A stretch of 64,000 nt of DNA from Aquabacterium lacunae. Lineage in GTDB: Bacteria > Pseudomonadota > Gammaproteobacteria > Burkholderiales > Burkholderiaceae_C. The stretch covers positions 799,913-863,912 of the forward strand of contig NZ_SIXI01000001.1 of the NCBI RefSeq assembly GCF_004310865.1, in the 5' to 3' direction. Positions 1-8,831 of this stretch are shown here, piece by piece. The notes under the pieces are model-generated. The model was not told where the DNA came from and did not search any database. It saw only the letters and a list, made by a program, of their open reading frames with translations. The position numbers and the translations under genes are program-made. Each line of letters opens with the position of its first letter. Positions within the stretch are counted from its first letter, which is position 1.

Positions 1-366
1 GGTCTGGGCGATCAGGGCACGTTGCTGCTGGCCGTACAGCAGCGAAGGCCCGGTGTTGATGACGACCACCCCCGCACCCGTGGCAATGAAGGCGGTGTTG
101 ATGATGTTGCAGCCATTGGCCAGACGGAAGTCGTCTACCGCGCCTTCGATCACCCAGGTGCGGTCGGCCACGCGGCGGGCGCGCAGGGCCAGGTCGAGGC
201 GGGCAGCATCGGGGTGGGCAGCATCAGGGCGGGCGGCCTCTGTGTCGGCTGCACGCTGATGGGTGGCCACCTCTGGCGGGTTGGCCCAGGCCAGGCCGGG
301 CAAGGCACCCAGGCCCAGCAAGGGCATGAGCGGCCAGCAGCGCTTGAGCGGGCTCGGCAGGCTCAT
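1..366 (-). CDS. Quinoprotein relay system zinc metallohydrolase, N-terminal part (cut by window edge)
   Basis: The frame opens at an ATG whose first bases overlap the stop of the SoxYZ-like gene (ATGA), so the two are translationally coupled. It stays open for 122 codons to the window edge. A signal peptide is visible (about residues 1-27, ending GLAWA), followed by RTWVIEGAVDDF and NGCNIINTAFIATG, which match the first strands of a metallo-beta-lactamase fold. In PQQ-dehydrogenase neighbourhoods this combination with a SoxYZ fusion is known as the quinoprotein relay system zinc metallohydrolase (SoxH-related). The HxHxDH metal motif would lie beyond the edge, so zinc binding is inferred from context. 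Expected location is the periplasm. Confidence 0.72.
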   Translation of the reverse strand, partial: MSLPSPLKRCWPLMPLLGLGALPGLAWANPPEVATHQRAADTEAARPDAAHPDAARLDLALRARRVADRTWVIEGAVDDFRLANGCNIINTAFIATGAGVVVINTGPSLLYGQQQRALIAQT

Positions 367-1244
367 GACTGCAGCACCTGGTCGATGCGCAGGCCGTTGT
401 TGTCTCGGCCTTGCACGCGCCATGGGCCTGGCTGGCCCGTGTCGGTGGCCAGTGGCCACTCCAGGGTGAACAGCGGATTCTCGGCCACCGGCTCGTGCAG
501 AAACAGGCGGCACGCCGCCTGCCCACGGGCATCGGTCAGCGTCAGTGTTTCCAGGTAGAAGGCCGGCACCCCAGGCACCAGGCCCGTGTCCATGGGGTGC
601 ATCACGCGCAGGCGCAGCCGGCGTGAGCCCTCTTGGGCGTTGTCGAACCAGCGGGCCTGCACCTGGCCCAAGGTGTCCTGCCAGCTGCCATCCGAGCGTG
701 CGCCGCCCGGTGCCGTGCACCCGCCACCTGCCGCGCCCACCTGGGTGCCACCCACATGCCACTGGCCATCGTCGGTCTGCACCAGAGCCCTCACGGGCGA
801 AGCCTGCTCCAGCCGCATGCGCAAGGCCAGCACGGGCAAGGCCTGCAGGGGTTCGAAGTCCAGCACGTGGCGCACCGGGTTCAGGTCGGCCACCACCCGG
901 ATGCGGCGCACACGCTGGCCGCCCATCCCGGCCGTGCCCAGCAGGGCCTTGGCGTCGATGCGCACGGGCACATTCAAGGGGTCGTCGGCATGCACCGGCG
1001 CTTGCACGAGCACCCGGGTCGAGAAAACGATGGGGCCACCGTCCGTGAACTGCCGGGCCAGGTCCGGCCACGACGGCGAGGCCAGCGGGTCGGCAGGCCA
1101 GCGCACGGCCTTGGCCGGGTGGGCCACATGGGCCACATGGGCCCTGGAGCGGGCCTGAGCTTGGGCTCGGGCGGCATCACCCCACAGCCAACCGGCCAGG
1201 GGCAAGCCTTTCAACAGGCGTCGGCGCATGGTGGAGGTGCTCAT
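363..1244 (-). CDS. Quinoprotein dehydrogenase-associated SoxYZ-like carrier protein
   Basis: 293 residues from the ATG at 1244; a longer open frame upstream has no support. The N-terminus has a Tat-like signal (MRRRLLKGLPLAG). The body reads as a SoxY half (FTDGGPIVFSTRVLVQAP, then a GGCTAPGG segment like the SoxY carrier-cysteine loop) fused to a SoxZ half (RRLRLRVMHPMDTG, NPLFTLEWPLATD). SoxYZ fusions of this kind accompany PQQ-dependent alcohol dehydrogenases; their exact task is not established. The cysteine in GGC is placed internally rather than at a C-terminal GGCG tail, as in the fused family. It sits between the pqqU-like receptor (69-nt gap) and the metallohydrolase (4-nt overlap), all on one strand. 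Confidence 0.82.
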   Translation of the reverse strand: MSTSTMRRRLLKGLPLAGWLWGDAARAQAQARSRAHVAHVAHPAKAVRWPADPLASPSWPDLARQFTDGGPIVFSTRVLVQAPVHADDPLNVPVRIDAKALLGTAGMGGQRVRRIRVVADLNPVRHVLDFEPLQALPVLALRMRLEQASPVRALVQTDDGQWHVGGTQVGAAGGGCTAPGGARSDGSWQDTLGQVQARWFDNAQEGSRRLRLRVMHPMDTGLVPGVPAFYLETLTLTDARGQAACRLFLHEPVAENPLFTLEWPLATDTGQPGPWRVQGRDNNGLRIDQVLQS

Positions 1245-1312
1245 GGGGTGCGTGGCGCGGCCCGGGGATCGGTTGTGGGGTGTCGGTTCAGGTGTCTGCG
1301 GCAAGCGCCTGC

Positions 1313-3448
1313 TCAGAAGGCCAGCGTGGCGCTCAGGCCCACACCCCACTGACGCCCAGGGGCCGGCTCGAAGAAGCGGCTGTTGGCGTCGTTGGCGATC
1401 ACGGAGCCGATGGTGGCGCGGTCTTCCAGGTTGTCCACCCGCACCGATTCACGCAGTTTCCAGGCACCCACCGTCTGCTCCCAGCGCAGGCTCAGGTTCA
1501 GCAAGGTGGCCGCTTCGGCGCGGTCGCTGTTCACATCGTCCACCGCGATCGAGCCGCGGTGAACCAGCTCCAGGCCACCGGTGAAGCCCTTGTAGAAACG
1601 TGGTTGCCAGACCAGCTCGGCAAAGAGGTTGCGATTGGCCACGCCCGGGATGCGGTTGCCCGCGGCCACCGTGGCACCGCTGCTGTTCTTGTAGGCCTCT
1701 GCGAACTCGGCCCGCAAGGCCGTCAGGGCCAGATGGGTGCGCCACTCGGGGCTCCACTGCGCGGTGTGCGACAGCTCGGCGCCCACGCGACGGGTCTGGC
1801 CCGCATTGGCGTAGATGGCACGCCCGCCGGTGTTCGAGGCCACCACGATCTCGCGGCGGGTGTCGATGTGGAACAGCGCCGCATCGATGCGCTGGCCCGG
1901 GGCCCACTGGCTCTTGATGCCGAGTTCCGAATGCGTGCTGGGCGAGGCCTTCAAGGCCAGGTTGGGGCCGCTGCCTCCGGCCTTGTAGGCGATCTCGGTG
2001 AGGGTGGGTGTCTCAAAGCCACGGCCGATGTTGGCGTACACGTTGGTGTGCACGCCCAGGTGCCGCGTGATGCCTACCAAAGGGTTCGTGGCATGGAAGG
2101 ACACCTGGCCGCTGTCGTCGGGGTTGCCGGGGCGGATGTAGGCGTCTTCCACCTTGAAGCGCACTTCGTTGGCCCGCACGCCGGCCAGCGCGCTCCAGTC
2201 TTCGTTGATGGCCCAATCGGCCTGCGTGAACAGACCAGACTGGGTCACGGCGTCCTGCTCGTCACGCTTGAGGGTGCCCTGCACCCCCAGGTTGTTGATG
2301 TAGCCCAGGCGGTGTTCACGCATGCGCTCGTGGTCCAGGCCCACCAGCCAGCGCACCTGGCCCACGCTCAAGGCCGTGCGACGGCTGTACTGCAGGCCCA
2401 AGCCGCTGTAGACACGGTCCAGGTCCACCATGCCCCCGGCGGCCGTGGCCGAGGTCTGGGCCGACAACGGCGTAGACAGGCGGTTGCCCAGGTCGCGCTC
2501 GCCGGCGTACACGCGGGTCATCCATTCGCTTTGGCCATCGATTTTGTGATCGACCACCACGCCCAGCTGGTTCTGGGCCACTTCCTTGCCCGCCTTGTAC
2601 AGCGTCGAGTTGGCCACGGCCTGGCGCGGGTTCTGCTGCACCTGGGCACGGGTCAGGCCCAGCGGGTCACCCGATTCAGGCTGGTCGAAGGCATTGGCCA
2701 CCACGGTCACACGGGTCTGCTCGGAAGCCTGCCAGCGCAGGCGGGCATTGAGCTGCTTGCGTTCTGCCGCGCTGTTCTGGCGCCAACCATCGGTCTCGAA
2801 CTGACTGAGGTCGATGAGGTAATTCAGGCCGTCCTGCTGGCCACCGGCCTGCAGGCCCACACGGTGCATGCGCTGCGGGCCGGCATCGTAGGTGGCCGTG
2901 ATCTCCGGGCGTTTCGGGCCAGCCGCCGTGAACACCTGCAGCACACCACCGGCCGAGTTGCCGTACAACTGGGCCAGGGGGCCACGCAGCACCTCGATGC
3001 GCTCGGCCGAGGGCAGGCTGATGGTCGAGGCCTGACCTTGCCCGTCGGGCATGGTGGCAGGGATGCCATCGACGATCAGGCGAGCGCCGCGGATGCCGAA
3101 TGGCGCGCGGGCCCCCGAGCCCCGTATCGACAGTTGCAGGTCCTGTGCGTAGTTCTGGCGGTTCAGCACCGTGATGCCAGGCACGCGGTTCATCACCTCC
3201 GACAGGTTCACGCGCGGGCCGGCCGCCTCGATGGCCGCACGCTGCACCGACTGAACCGAGGCCGGCGCATCAAAGCTGCGCTGGGCCTGGCGCGAAGCGC
3301 TCACCACCACGTCCTGCAGGCCCTGTGCATCGGGCAACGCCTCGTCGGCCTGGGCCATGAAAGGGCTGACGCCCAGGGCCAGGGCCAGAGATGTGGCCAG
3401 CATGTGGCGATGGAAAGGGGGCCGTTGGGGCATGGGGGTCTCCGTCAT
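1313..3448 (-). CDS. pqqU: TonB-dependent receptor, PqqU/YncD-like (probable PQQ uptake)
   Basis: 711 residues from the ATG at 3448 (GGAG seven bases upstream); an ATG at 3433 with its own GGAG is an equally good start. A signal peptide ending FMAQA precedes a plug domain and a 22-strand-type barrel that ends in LAF, a terminal aromatic as expected for outer-membrane insertion. From memory of the family, the plug strongly resembles E. coli YncD (now PqqU, the PQQ importer): PRVNLSE, NRQNYAQDLQLSIRG, VDGIPATMPDGQGQ, EVLRGP and LYGNSAGGV all have close counterparts, as do barrel segments GRGFETPT and NAGQTRR. The location beside exaC and quinoprotein accessory genes fits PQQ as substrate. A different siderophore-like ligand is possible but less likely. 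Confidence 0.85.
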   Translation of the reverse strand: MTETPMPQRPPFHRHMLATSLALALGVSPFMAQADEALPDAQGLQDVVVSASRQAQRSFDAPASVQSVQRAAIEAAGPRVNLSEVMNRVPGITVLNRQNYAQDLQLSIRGSGARAPFGIRGARLIVDGIPATMPDGQGQASTISLPSAERIEVLRGPLAQLYGNSAGGVLQVFTAAGPKRPEITATYDAGPQRMHRVGLQAGGQQDGLNYLIDLSQFETDGWRQNSAAERKQLNARLRWQASEQTRVTVVANAFDQPESGDPLGLTRAQVQQNPRQAVANSTLYKAGKEVAQNQLGVVVDHKIDGQSEWMTRVYAGERDLGNRLSTPLSAQTSATAAGGMVDLDRVYSGLGLQYSRRTALSVGQVRWLVGLDHERMREHRLGYINNLGVQGTLKRDEQDAVTQSGLFTQADWAINEDWSALAGVRANEVRFKVEDAYIRPGNPDDSGQVSFHATNPLVGITRHLGVHTNVYANIGRGFETPTLTEIAYKAGGSGPNLALKASPSTHSELGIKSQWAPGQRIDAALFHIDTRREIVVASNTGGRAIYANAGQTRRVGAELSHTAQWSPEWRTHLALTALRAEFAEAYKNSSGATVAAGNRIPGVANRNLFAELVWQPRFYKGFTGGLELVHRGSIAVDDVNSDRAEAATLLNLSLRWEQTVGAWKLRESVRVDNLEDRATIGSVIANDANSRFFEPAPGRQWGVGLSATLAF

Positions 3449-3496
3449 CGGCTGCTCCGCGCGCAGCCTGTTGGGCATCTTGTGGGGGTCTTCAGC

Positions 3497-3534
3497 GGCT
3501 GTCGAGCACACGGGGCACCATGCGCTCGACAGCC
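3497..3534. other. Perfect 11-bp inverted repeat between exaC and pqqU
   Basis: Arms GGCTGTCGAGC (3497-3507) and GCTCGACAGCC (3524-3534) surround a 16-base loop. It begins 63 bases after the exaC stop and about 50 bases before the pqqU start. Neither side carries a T run, so it is not a classical intrinsic terminator; an mRNA-stabilising or attenuating hairpin, or an operator, are the alternatives. Confidence 0.55.
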
Positions 3535-3596
3535 GAGGCTACCGGCCACCCCGGCGTTTCGGCTCAGGGCAAGCCAGCAGCTGTCTCGTCAGGGCA

Positions 3597-5117
<1,521 letters not shown>

Positions 5118-5516
5118 GTGTCTTCCTCAGTTGGATGAAAGCAGGACAAGCCGGAGGTGGCTGCCGGGCTTTTTCTCAAACTCCATGCCAGGCCAGAAGC
5201 AGCGCTGAAAGCCGCCCGACGCGCCCTTAGACCCCGCAAAGTGCTCCGTTTGTGAACACTGTGCGGCTGTGCCGCGCCCTCTGTGACGCGGCACTGTTCC
5301 ATCCTGCAATGCCCACCCGCACCCGCGGGCCCTGACAAGCCCGGGCGCACGGCATTCGCGGCCGTTTGGCGCCGTCAGACAGGTCCTTGCTGCGGGTGAA
5401 CCCTGAGCCCGAACCCGATCCCTCAGGGAAACCCTGTAGATGACGCCCGGAGGCGCCTTCGTCGCATGCAGGGCCCGTTGTCGGGCCAGAAAACACGCTA
5501 TAATCTTGGCCTCAGC
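5118..5516. other. Intergenic region upstream of exaC and the tRNA
   Basis: About 400 bases without a convincing gene. It holds the ribosome site and presumably the promoter of exaC on the minus strand, and the tRNA promoter at its right end. A small GCGGC-TGT-GCCGC hairpin lies near 5270. I looked for a sigma-54 -24/-12 pair on the minus strand (exaC/acoD genes often use one) and found none that fits. Confidence 0.5.
5478..5504 (+). promoter_or_regulatory. Putative sigma-70 promoter of tRNA-Gly
   Basis: A perfect TATAAT at 5499-5504 lies 13 bases before the tRNA 5' end, so transcription would begin just before the tRNA. A weak -35 candidate, TTGTCG at 5478-5483, has a short 15-base spacer. 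Confidence 0.6.
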
Positions 5517-5592
5517 GCGGGAATAGCTCAGTTGGTAGAGCGCAACCTTGCCAAGGTTGAGGTCGCGAGTTCGAGCCTCGTTTCCCGCTCCA
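5517..5592 (+). tRNA. tRNA-Gly (anticodon GCC)
   Basis: A complete cloverleaf can be drawn: acceptor GCGGGAA pairs with TTCCCGC, the D-arm contains AGCTCAGTTGGTAGAGC, the anticodon arm is CAACCTTGCCAAGGTTG with GCC at its centre, and the T-arm carries GAGTTCGAGCCTC. The CCA end is encoded (5590-5592). It reads GGC/GGT glycine codons. Confidence 0.97.
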
Positions 5593-5600
5593 GATCGCGA

Positions 5601-5631
5601 GCCCCTGTCAGTCACCTGACAGGGGCTTTTT
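5601..5631 (+). terminator. Intrinsic terminator after tRNA-Gly
   Basis: Perfect 11-bp stem GCCCCTGTCAG / CTGACAGGGGC with a TCAC loop, followed immediately by five T. It starts nine bases after the tRNA CCA end. Confidence 0.93.
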
Positions 5632-5671
5632 GCTGTCCGGCCCTGCCCTTCACTTCTGCCCTCCTGCGTCC

Positions 5672-6076
5672 ATGCGCTCCTCGATCCACATCGTCGACGT
5701 CGACCGCCTCGACACCTGGACCCGCTATCGCAACGGCCTGTGCGACACCTGCATGGCCAACTGCTGCACCATGCCACTGGAAGTGCGCCTGACCGACCTG
5801 GTGCGTCTGGGCGTGGTCGACGCCTTCGAAGCCGAGCATGAAGAAGAACGGCTGATCGCACGGCGCCTGCAAAAGGCCGGCGTGGTCGAGCGCTTCCACC
5901 AGAAGTCGGGCGTTTTCACGATGGCGCGTCGTGCGGATGGCGATTGCCGCTACCTCGACGCACACACCCGGCGGTGCACGGTGTATGCCCAGCGCCCAGA
6001 CACCTGCCGCAAACACCCGCAGGTGGGCCCGCGTCCAGGGCACTGCCCCTACGGTCGCCGCGACGCCACACGCTGA
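5672..6076 (+). CDS. YkgJ-family cysteine-cluster protein
   Basis: 134 residues from the ATG at 5672. The YkgJ family (CxxCxxxCC type, likely zinc or iron-sulfur binding) is indicated by GLCDTCMANCCTMPLEV near the start, then GDCRYLD, RRCTVYAQRPDTCRKHP and a last cysteine in GHCPYG. The spacing and the RPxxCR element fit the family; its biochemical role is unknown. No signal peptide, so cytoplasmic. It stands alone after the tRNA terminator, 174 bases before the HvfA-like operon, and is not clearly part of it. Confidence 0.8.
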   Translation: MRSSIHIVDVDRLDTWTRYRNGLCDTCMANCCTMPLEVRLTDLVRLGVVDAFEAEHEEERLIARRLQKAGVVERFHQKSGVFTMARRADGDCRYLDAHTRRCTVYAQRPDTCRKHPQVGPRPGHCPYGRRDATR

Positions 6077-6188
6077 CACATGGCTGGTTGCAGATTTCTG
6101 TCAGGATCTGCATGGCACCCGCGACAGAGACACCAGCAGGCCTGAGAGGCGGTTCACGCAGCAATGCATCCACCCCAACCGGCCTTGC

Positions 6189-6214
6189 GTAACTGTCACT
6201 GTGCACACCCCGTG
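6189..6214 (+). promoter_or_regulatory. Candidate ECF-sigma promoter of the hvf-like operon
   Basis: GTAACT at 6189-6194 and CGTG at 6211-6214 are separated by 16 bases, the architecture of many ECF promoters (AAC-containing -35, CGT-containing -10). It sits about 37 bases before the precursor ATG, whose ribosome site is AAAGGAC (6238-6244). The operon encodes its own ECF sigma factor, so autoregulation is plausible. This is pattern matching only. Confidence 0.4.
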
Positions 6215-6250
6215 CTCGATCTCAACGCTCCCTGAGCAAAGGACTTCGCC

Positions 6251-6514
6251 ATGAACATCAAGACCCTCGCCGCCCTGGCCGCCACCGTGATCGCCACTTC
6301 GGCCTACGCCGGCCACCATGAAGAAGCCAAGTGCGGCGCCGGCACCTGCGGCAAGAAGGAAATGACCGACAAGAAGAAGGCCAAGGCCGCCAAGGCAGGC
6401 GCTTCGGCCGCCTCGGGTGCCGAACACAGCTGCGGCAAGAAAGACGCAGCCTGTGGCAAGAAGGAAGCCAGCTGCGGCAAGAAGGACAAGGAAGCCTCCT
6501 GCGCCAAGAAGTGA
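6251..6514 (+). CDS. hvfA: HvfA/bufferin-like Cys-rich RiPP precursor, exported
   Basis: 87 residues: a Sec signal peptide (about 1-20, ending SAYA), then a Lys/Ala-rich region with six cysteines. Two lie early in AKCGAGTCGKK, the other four in SCGKKD, ACGKKE, SCGKKD and SCAKK. The AKCGAGTCG element recalls the EGKCG repeats of HvfA-type precursors, in which an MNIO enzyme converts cysteines to oxazolone/thioamide or thiooxazole groups that bind copper. An MNIO gene follows 19 bases downstream. The repeated (S/A)CGKK(D/E) units are less usual than EGKCG. Function as an extracytoplasmic copper-buffering peptide is inferred from operon and composition. Confidence 0.8.
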   Translation: MNIKTLAALAATVIATSAYAGHHEEAKCGAGTCGKKEMTDKKKAKAAKAGASAASGAEHSCGKKDAACGKKEASCGKKDKEASCAKK

Positions 6515-6533
6515 TCGGTCCGAGGGCTGCACC

Positions 6534-7328
6534 ATGCTGGGACTGGGCTTGCGCCGCGAGATGCTCGACTGGGACCTGTCATCCCTGCAGGCCCGGTTCT
6601 TCGAGGTCGTGCCCGAAAACTGGGTGCACCGCGACCGCAGCCCCCTGCTCGCCCTGATCGAGGGGGGGCGCCCCGTGCACCTGCACGGTGTGTCCATGAA
6701 CCTGGGCGGCACCTCACCGATCAGCCCGCAGTTCCTGCGTGAACTGCGCGGCCTGATCGACGACCTCAGCGGGCCACAGGGCGTGCCGCACTACTCCGAC
6801 CACCTGGCCGCCAGCGGAGATGCGCACCAGCTCTACGACCTGTTCCCCATCCCGTTCACGCCGGCCGAAGTGGCGCGCGTGGCGGGCCGCATCCAGCAGG
6901 TGCAAGACGGCCTGGGCCTGCGCATGGCCATCGAAAACAGCACCTGGTACAGCAACACCGGAACCCTGTCAGAGGCCGACTTCCTGGCGGCCGTGGCCGA
7001 GCGGGCCGACTGCGACATCCTGCTTGATCTCAACAACATCAGCGTGAACCGGAAGAACCACGGCACGCATGACCTGAGCGAGTTCATCGCCCGCATCGAC
7101 CTGAACCGGGTGCGCTACATGCACGTGGCCGGCCACGAATTCGACGCCCGCTTCGAGCTCTACATCGACACCCACAGCCAGGGCGTCGAGCCCGACACCG
7201 CCGCGGTGGCGCGGCAACTGCAGGCACTACATGGCCTGCCCATCCTGCTGGAGTGGGACAACGACCTGCCTGACATGGCCACACTCAACCGGGAGCTGGC
7301 ATGTCTGATGCCTTCTACGACTACGTGA
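6534..7328 (+). CDS. hvfB: MNIO (DUF692) family RiPP maturase, HvfB/BufB-like
   Basis: 264 residues from the ATG at 6534; the frame is open further upstream but that part overlaps the precursor gene. MNIO enzymes are multinuclear iron oxidases with a TIM-barrel fold that modify cysteines of peptide precursors. Candidate metal ligands are all present: HLHGVSMN, SDHLA, IENSTWYSN, DLNNISVN with NHGTHD, MHVAGHE, DTHSQGV and LLEWDND. The gene lies between the Cys-rich precursor and the short DUF2063-type partner, overlapping the latter by 28 bases. The start, with little spacing and a GAGG upstream, is reasonable but not certain. Confidence 0.9.
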   Translation: MLGLGLRREMLDWDLSSLQARFFEVVPENWVHRDRSPLLALIEGGRPVHLHGVSMNLGGTSPISPQFLRELRGLIDDLSGPQGVPHYSDHLAASGDAHQLYDLFPIPFTPAEVARVAGRIQQVQDGLGLRMAIENSTWYSNTGTLSEADFLAAVAERADCDILLDLNNISVNRKNHGTHDLSEFIARIDLNRVRYMHVAGHEFDARFELYIDTHSQGVEPDTAAVARQLQALHGLPILLEWDNDLPDMATLNRELACLMPSTTT

Positions 7329-7573
7329 GAGGCCGCAGCGACGTGGTGCCCGAGGGGCACAACGAACGCGGCTTGCAGGCCTACCGCCACCTGGTCTGGT
7401 TGGGCGCCAGCCAGATGGTCGAGTCGCATTTCCCGGAAGTTCGCCGGGAGCTGGGAGAAGACGCCTGGCGAGCCTTGATCGCGGCCTTCGTGCGCGACTC
7501 GCGCTGGCAATCTCATTATTACGGGGACCTCAAAGATGATTTCCTGGCTTTCCTGGCCGAACACACTGCTTGA
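7301..7573 (+). CDS. hvfC: Short HvfC-like (DUF2063 N-terminal) maturation partner
   Basis: Only 90 residues. The sequence (EGHNERGLQAYRHLVW, then VESHFPEVRRELGEDAWRAL and FVRDSRWQSHYYGDL) matches the N-terminal helical domain of the DUF2063/HvfC family, whose usual members are about 250 residues and present the precursor to the MNIO enzyme. The C-terminal domain is absent, and no frameshifted remnant follows because the DoxX gene starts inside this one (38-base overlap). It overlaps the maturase gene by 28 bases at its other end. A naturally minimised partner is the simplest reading. Confidence 0.78.
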   Translation: MSDAFYDYVRGRSDVVPEGHNERGLQAYRHLVWLGASQMVESHFPEVRRELGEDAWRALIAAFVRDSRWQSHYYGDLKDDFLAFLAEHTA

Positions 7574-8030
7574 GCGCGCCACGGCACCGCTGCACGACCT
7601 GGGCCTGCTGGTGCTGCGCCTTTGGGTGGGCCAGGAGTTTCTGCTGGCCGGCTGGACCAAGGTGGCCGCAGGGCCCCAGGCGCCTGAATGGTTCACGGGC
7701 CTGAGCTTTCCCTGGCCCCAAGCCCTGCTGCCCGCCGATGTCAGCTGGGTGCTGGCGGGGTATGGTGAGTTGCTGCTGTCACTCGCCTTGCTGCTGGGTC
7801 TGTACAGCCGGGTGGCGGCGCTGGGATTGCTTTACGTCACCTTCGTGGCCGTCTACACAGTGCATTTCGACCTGGGCTGGGCTGGCTGGAACCAGATCGA
7901 CAGCGAAGATGGCCTCGGCTTCAAAGTGCCCCTGATGCTGGCGCTGATGCTGCTGGCCGTGCTCACTCAGGGCGCTGGCCGGTATGCGGCCGACGCATGG
8001 CTGACGCGCCGCGAACACGACAGGACCTGA
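7536..8030 (+). CDS. hvfX: DoxX-family membrane protein, HvfX-like
   Basis: 164 residues with about four membrane helices. The early LRLWVGQEFLLAGWTKV segment is characteristic of DoxX proteins, as are the later helices around LAGYGELLLSLALLLGL and KVPLMLALMLLAVL. In HvfABCX operons the DoxX member is needed for the copper-related peptide pathway, although its biochemical job is unsettled. The start overlaps the hvfC-like gene by 38 bases, and one base separates its stop from the sigma-factor ATG, so the whole block is likely one transcript with coupled translation. Confidence 0.85.
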   Translation: MISWLSWPNTLLERATAPLHDLGLLVLRLWVGQEFLLAGWTKVAAGPQAPEWFTGLSFPWPQALLPADVSWVLAGYGELLLSLALLLGLYSRVAALGLLYVTFVAVYTVHFDLGWAGWNQIDSEDGLGFKVPLMLALMLLAVLTQGAGRYAADAWLTRREHDRT

Positions 8031-8031
8031 G

Positions 8032-8622
8032 ATGGACGCCGCACGCGACATGGACGCCTGGGCGCGCCGATGGCGAACCCCGATGCTGCGCTTTGCTCAG
8101 CTGCACATTCAGCCTCGGGAAGAAGCAGAGGACGCCGTCCAGGAAGCCCTGATGGCACTGGTCGCTCAACTGGCCAGCGGTGAACTGGCCGCAGGTGCCA
8201 GCGCGGGCGAAGCGCTCAAACCCTATCTGTTCGGCATCCTCAAGCACAAGATCACCGACCGCTTGCGCCACCGGTACCGCCACACTGCGCGCACCGAATC
8301 GATGGACGACGAGGCCTTCGAGGCCGAGCTGTTCGATGCTCGGGGCCACTGGCTGGATGGCGCCGCCCCCACGCGCTGGCATTGCCCCGAATCGACACTG
8401 GCCAACGAGCAGTTCTTTGCCGTGGTGGACGCCTGCATCCACCGGCTGCCCGCCAAGGCCGCCCGGGTGTTCAGCATGAAGGAACTGCTGGACTGCGACG
8501 CCGATGAGGTGTGCGCCACCCTGGGGCTGAGCAAGACCGATTACTGGCAATGCATGAGCCGGGCCCGCAAGCAGTTGCAGGTGTGCCTGACACAACGCTG
8601 GTTCGAAGGGGATCGCACATGA
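8032..8622 (+). CDS. ECF-type RNA polymerase sigma factor
   Basis: 196 residues. Region 2 is seen in MLRFAQLHIQPREEAEDAVQ through LKPYLFGILKHKITDRLRHR, and region 4 in HRLPAKAARVFSMKE, followed by DEVCATLGLSKTDYWQCMSRARKQL (helix-turn-helix). A linker of about 70 residues contains HWLDGAAPTRWHCPES. The gene lies one base after the DoxX gene and overlaps the next small gene by ATGA, the classic arrangement of a sigma factor with its anti-sigma factor. It probably controls the hvf-like operon, perhaps in response to copper or another metal; the inducer cannot be read from sequence. Confidence 0.87.
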   Translation: MDAARDMDAWARRWRTPMLRFAQLHIQPREEAEDAVQEALMALVAQLASGELAAGASAGEALKPYLFGILKHKITDRLRHRYRHTARTESMDDEAFEAELFDARGHWLDGAAPTRWHCPESTLANEQFFAVVDACIHRLPAKAARVFSMKELLDCDADEVCATLGLSKTDYWQCMSRARKQLQVCLTQRWFEGDRT

Positions 8623-8831
8623 TGAACTGCAAGACCTATGTGTTCAAGCTGAGTTCGGGGCAGCTGGACACAGCCAGCCTGGGCGAACGCCTGTGGGCCG
8701 CACAGCACCGCATGATGTGTGGCAAGTGCCGCGTCTTCACGGCCAATGACCAGCAGCTCACGGCCGTGATGCAACGTCACAAGAACGATCTGCTGAAGGC
8801 CCCGCCACCCGAGGAGCCGATCAACCGCTGA
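8619..8831 (+). CDS. Small Cys-containing putative anti-sigma factor
   Basis: 70 residues, starting MMNCKTYVFKLSSG, with RMMCGKCRVF in the middle. The Cys3 and CxxC arrangement with an intervening helix resembles a minimal zinc-binding anti-sigma (zf-HC2/ChrR-like) domain without a membrane anchor. Its start overlaps the sigma-factor stop (ATGA), which supports a regulatory pairing. Its 3' end overlaps the convergent GGDEF-like gene by 11 bases. Being soluble, it would sense a cytoplasmic signal, possibly metal or redox, directly through the cysteines. Function is inferred from position. Confidence 0.65.
   Translation: MMNCKTYVFKLSSGQLDTASLGERLWAAQHRMMCGKCRVFTANDQQLTAVMQRHKNDLLKAPPPEEPINR

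Noticed and set aside
5118..5516. Sigma-54 promoter for exaC
   Set aside because: No GG-N10-GC element with the proper flanks on the minus strand; only partial GCAA matches.
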